Translations under genes and position numbers: made by a program
Notes under the pieces: model-generated
Databases searched by the model: none
Seen by the model: only the letters and a program-made list of their open reading frames with translations
What the model was told of the DNA's origin: nothing
Source of the DNA: JBHPFQ01 sp042571625
GTDB taxonomy: Bacteria; Patescibacteriota; Minisyncoccia; Portnoybacterales; UBA2143
DNA length: 49,816 nt
Direction of reading: 5' to 3'
NCBI GenBank assembly: GCA_042571625.1
Contig: JBHPFQ010000002.1
Coordinates: 1 to 49,816, forward strand
In this document: positions 49,782 to 49,816 of the stretch, in pieces
How the letters are laid out: each line of letters starts with the position of its first letter
How positions within the stretch are numbered: position 1 is the stretch's first letter

Positions 49782-49816
49782 TTCTCTCTCCCTAATACTT
49801 ATACTTATTTAACTAC

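Overview
The window looks like part of the chromosome of an ultra-small, host-dependent bacterium of the Candidate Phyla Radiation (Patescibacteria), probably a Parcubacteria-like lineage. The sequence is AT-rich. Genes are tightly packed and often overlap by 1-20 bases. Several proteins are shortened or carry CPR-style variants: an AspRS without its insertion domain, an acylphosphatase with a changed phosphate loop, and an FtsW/MurG/MurD/MraY set with little else of the division cluster. TGA is used as a stop (glycosyltransferase, radical SAM gene, hisS), so the standard bacterial code applies, not the Gracilibacteria/SR1 code. The lineage is inferred from gene content only; no 16S gene is present.

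Layout. 0-5.5 kb (+): a cell-envelope/housekeeping operon (LCP enzyme, family-2 glycosyltransferase, C-terminal processing protease, acylphosphatase, rplI, pyrG), which overlaps rpmA convergently. 5.8-7.9 kb (-): a Cas4/AddB-like Fe-S nuclease and a Xer recombinase. 8.2-17.9 kb (-): one long operon read aspS, D,D-carboxypeptidase, mraY, murD, ftsW, murG, gltX, secreted coiled-coil/C39-like peptidase. It joins peptidoglycan synthesis and remodelling to two aminoacyl-tRNA synthetases.

18-31.4 kb is the accessory region: small membrane or hypothetical proteins, a transglutaminase-fold protein, a HELAH zincin-like protein, a stand-alone P-loop ATPase, a radical SAM/SPASM operon, an ABC exporter, an orphan histidine kinase and a lipoprotein that fuses a beta-propeller to a metzincin-like protease. 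hisS and a small hypothetical gene lie at its right end. The radical SAM gene overlaps, by ATGA, a 42-residue strongly cationic peptide with three cysteines, and the pair has its own operator-bearing promoter and terminator. This is the best candidate here for an undescribed system, a RiPP-type modified peptide. The region is also full of palindromic repeat elements whose stems change sequence while keeping pairing.

31.5-38 kb (-): tRNA-Lys(UUU) with a broken 3' copy beside it, dnaJ, murI, dnaK, hsp20 and grpE. 38-43 kb (+): corA, cysS, dnaB, recR. 43-49.8 kb (-): rplU, rmuC, a Ca2+/Na+ antiporter, a Ca2+-type P-ATPase, a ThiI-like tRNA-thiolation protein and two small hypotheticals.

Regulation. 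Several housekeeping genes (aspS, rpmA, rplU, grpE, the P-ATPase and less clearly hisS and the histidine kinase) have a -10 box only 6-9 bases before the ATG, which predicts leaderless mRNAs. Many accessory genes instead carry strong Shine-Dalgarno sequences.
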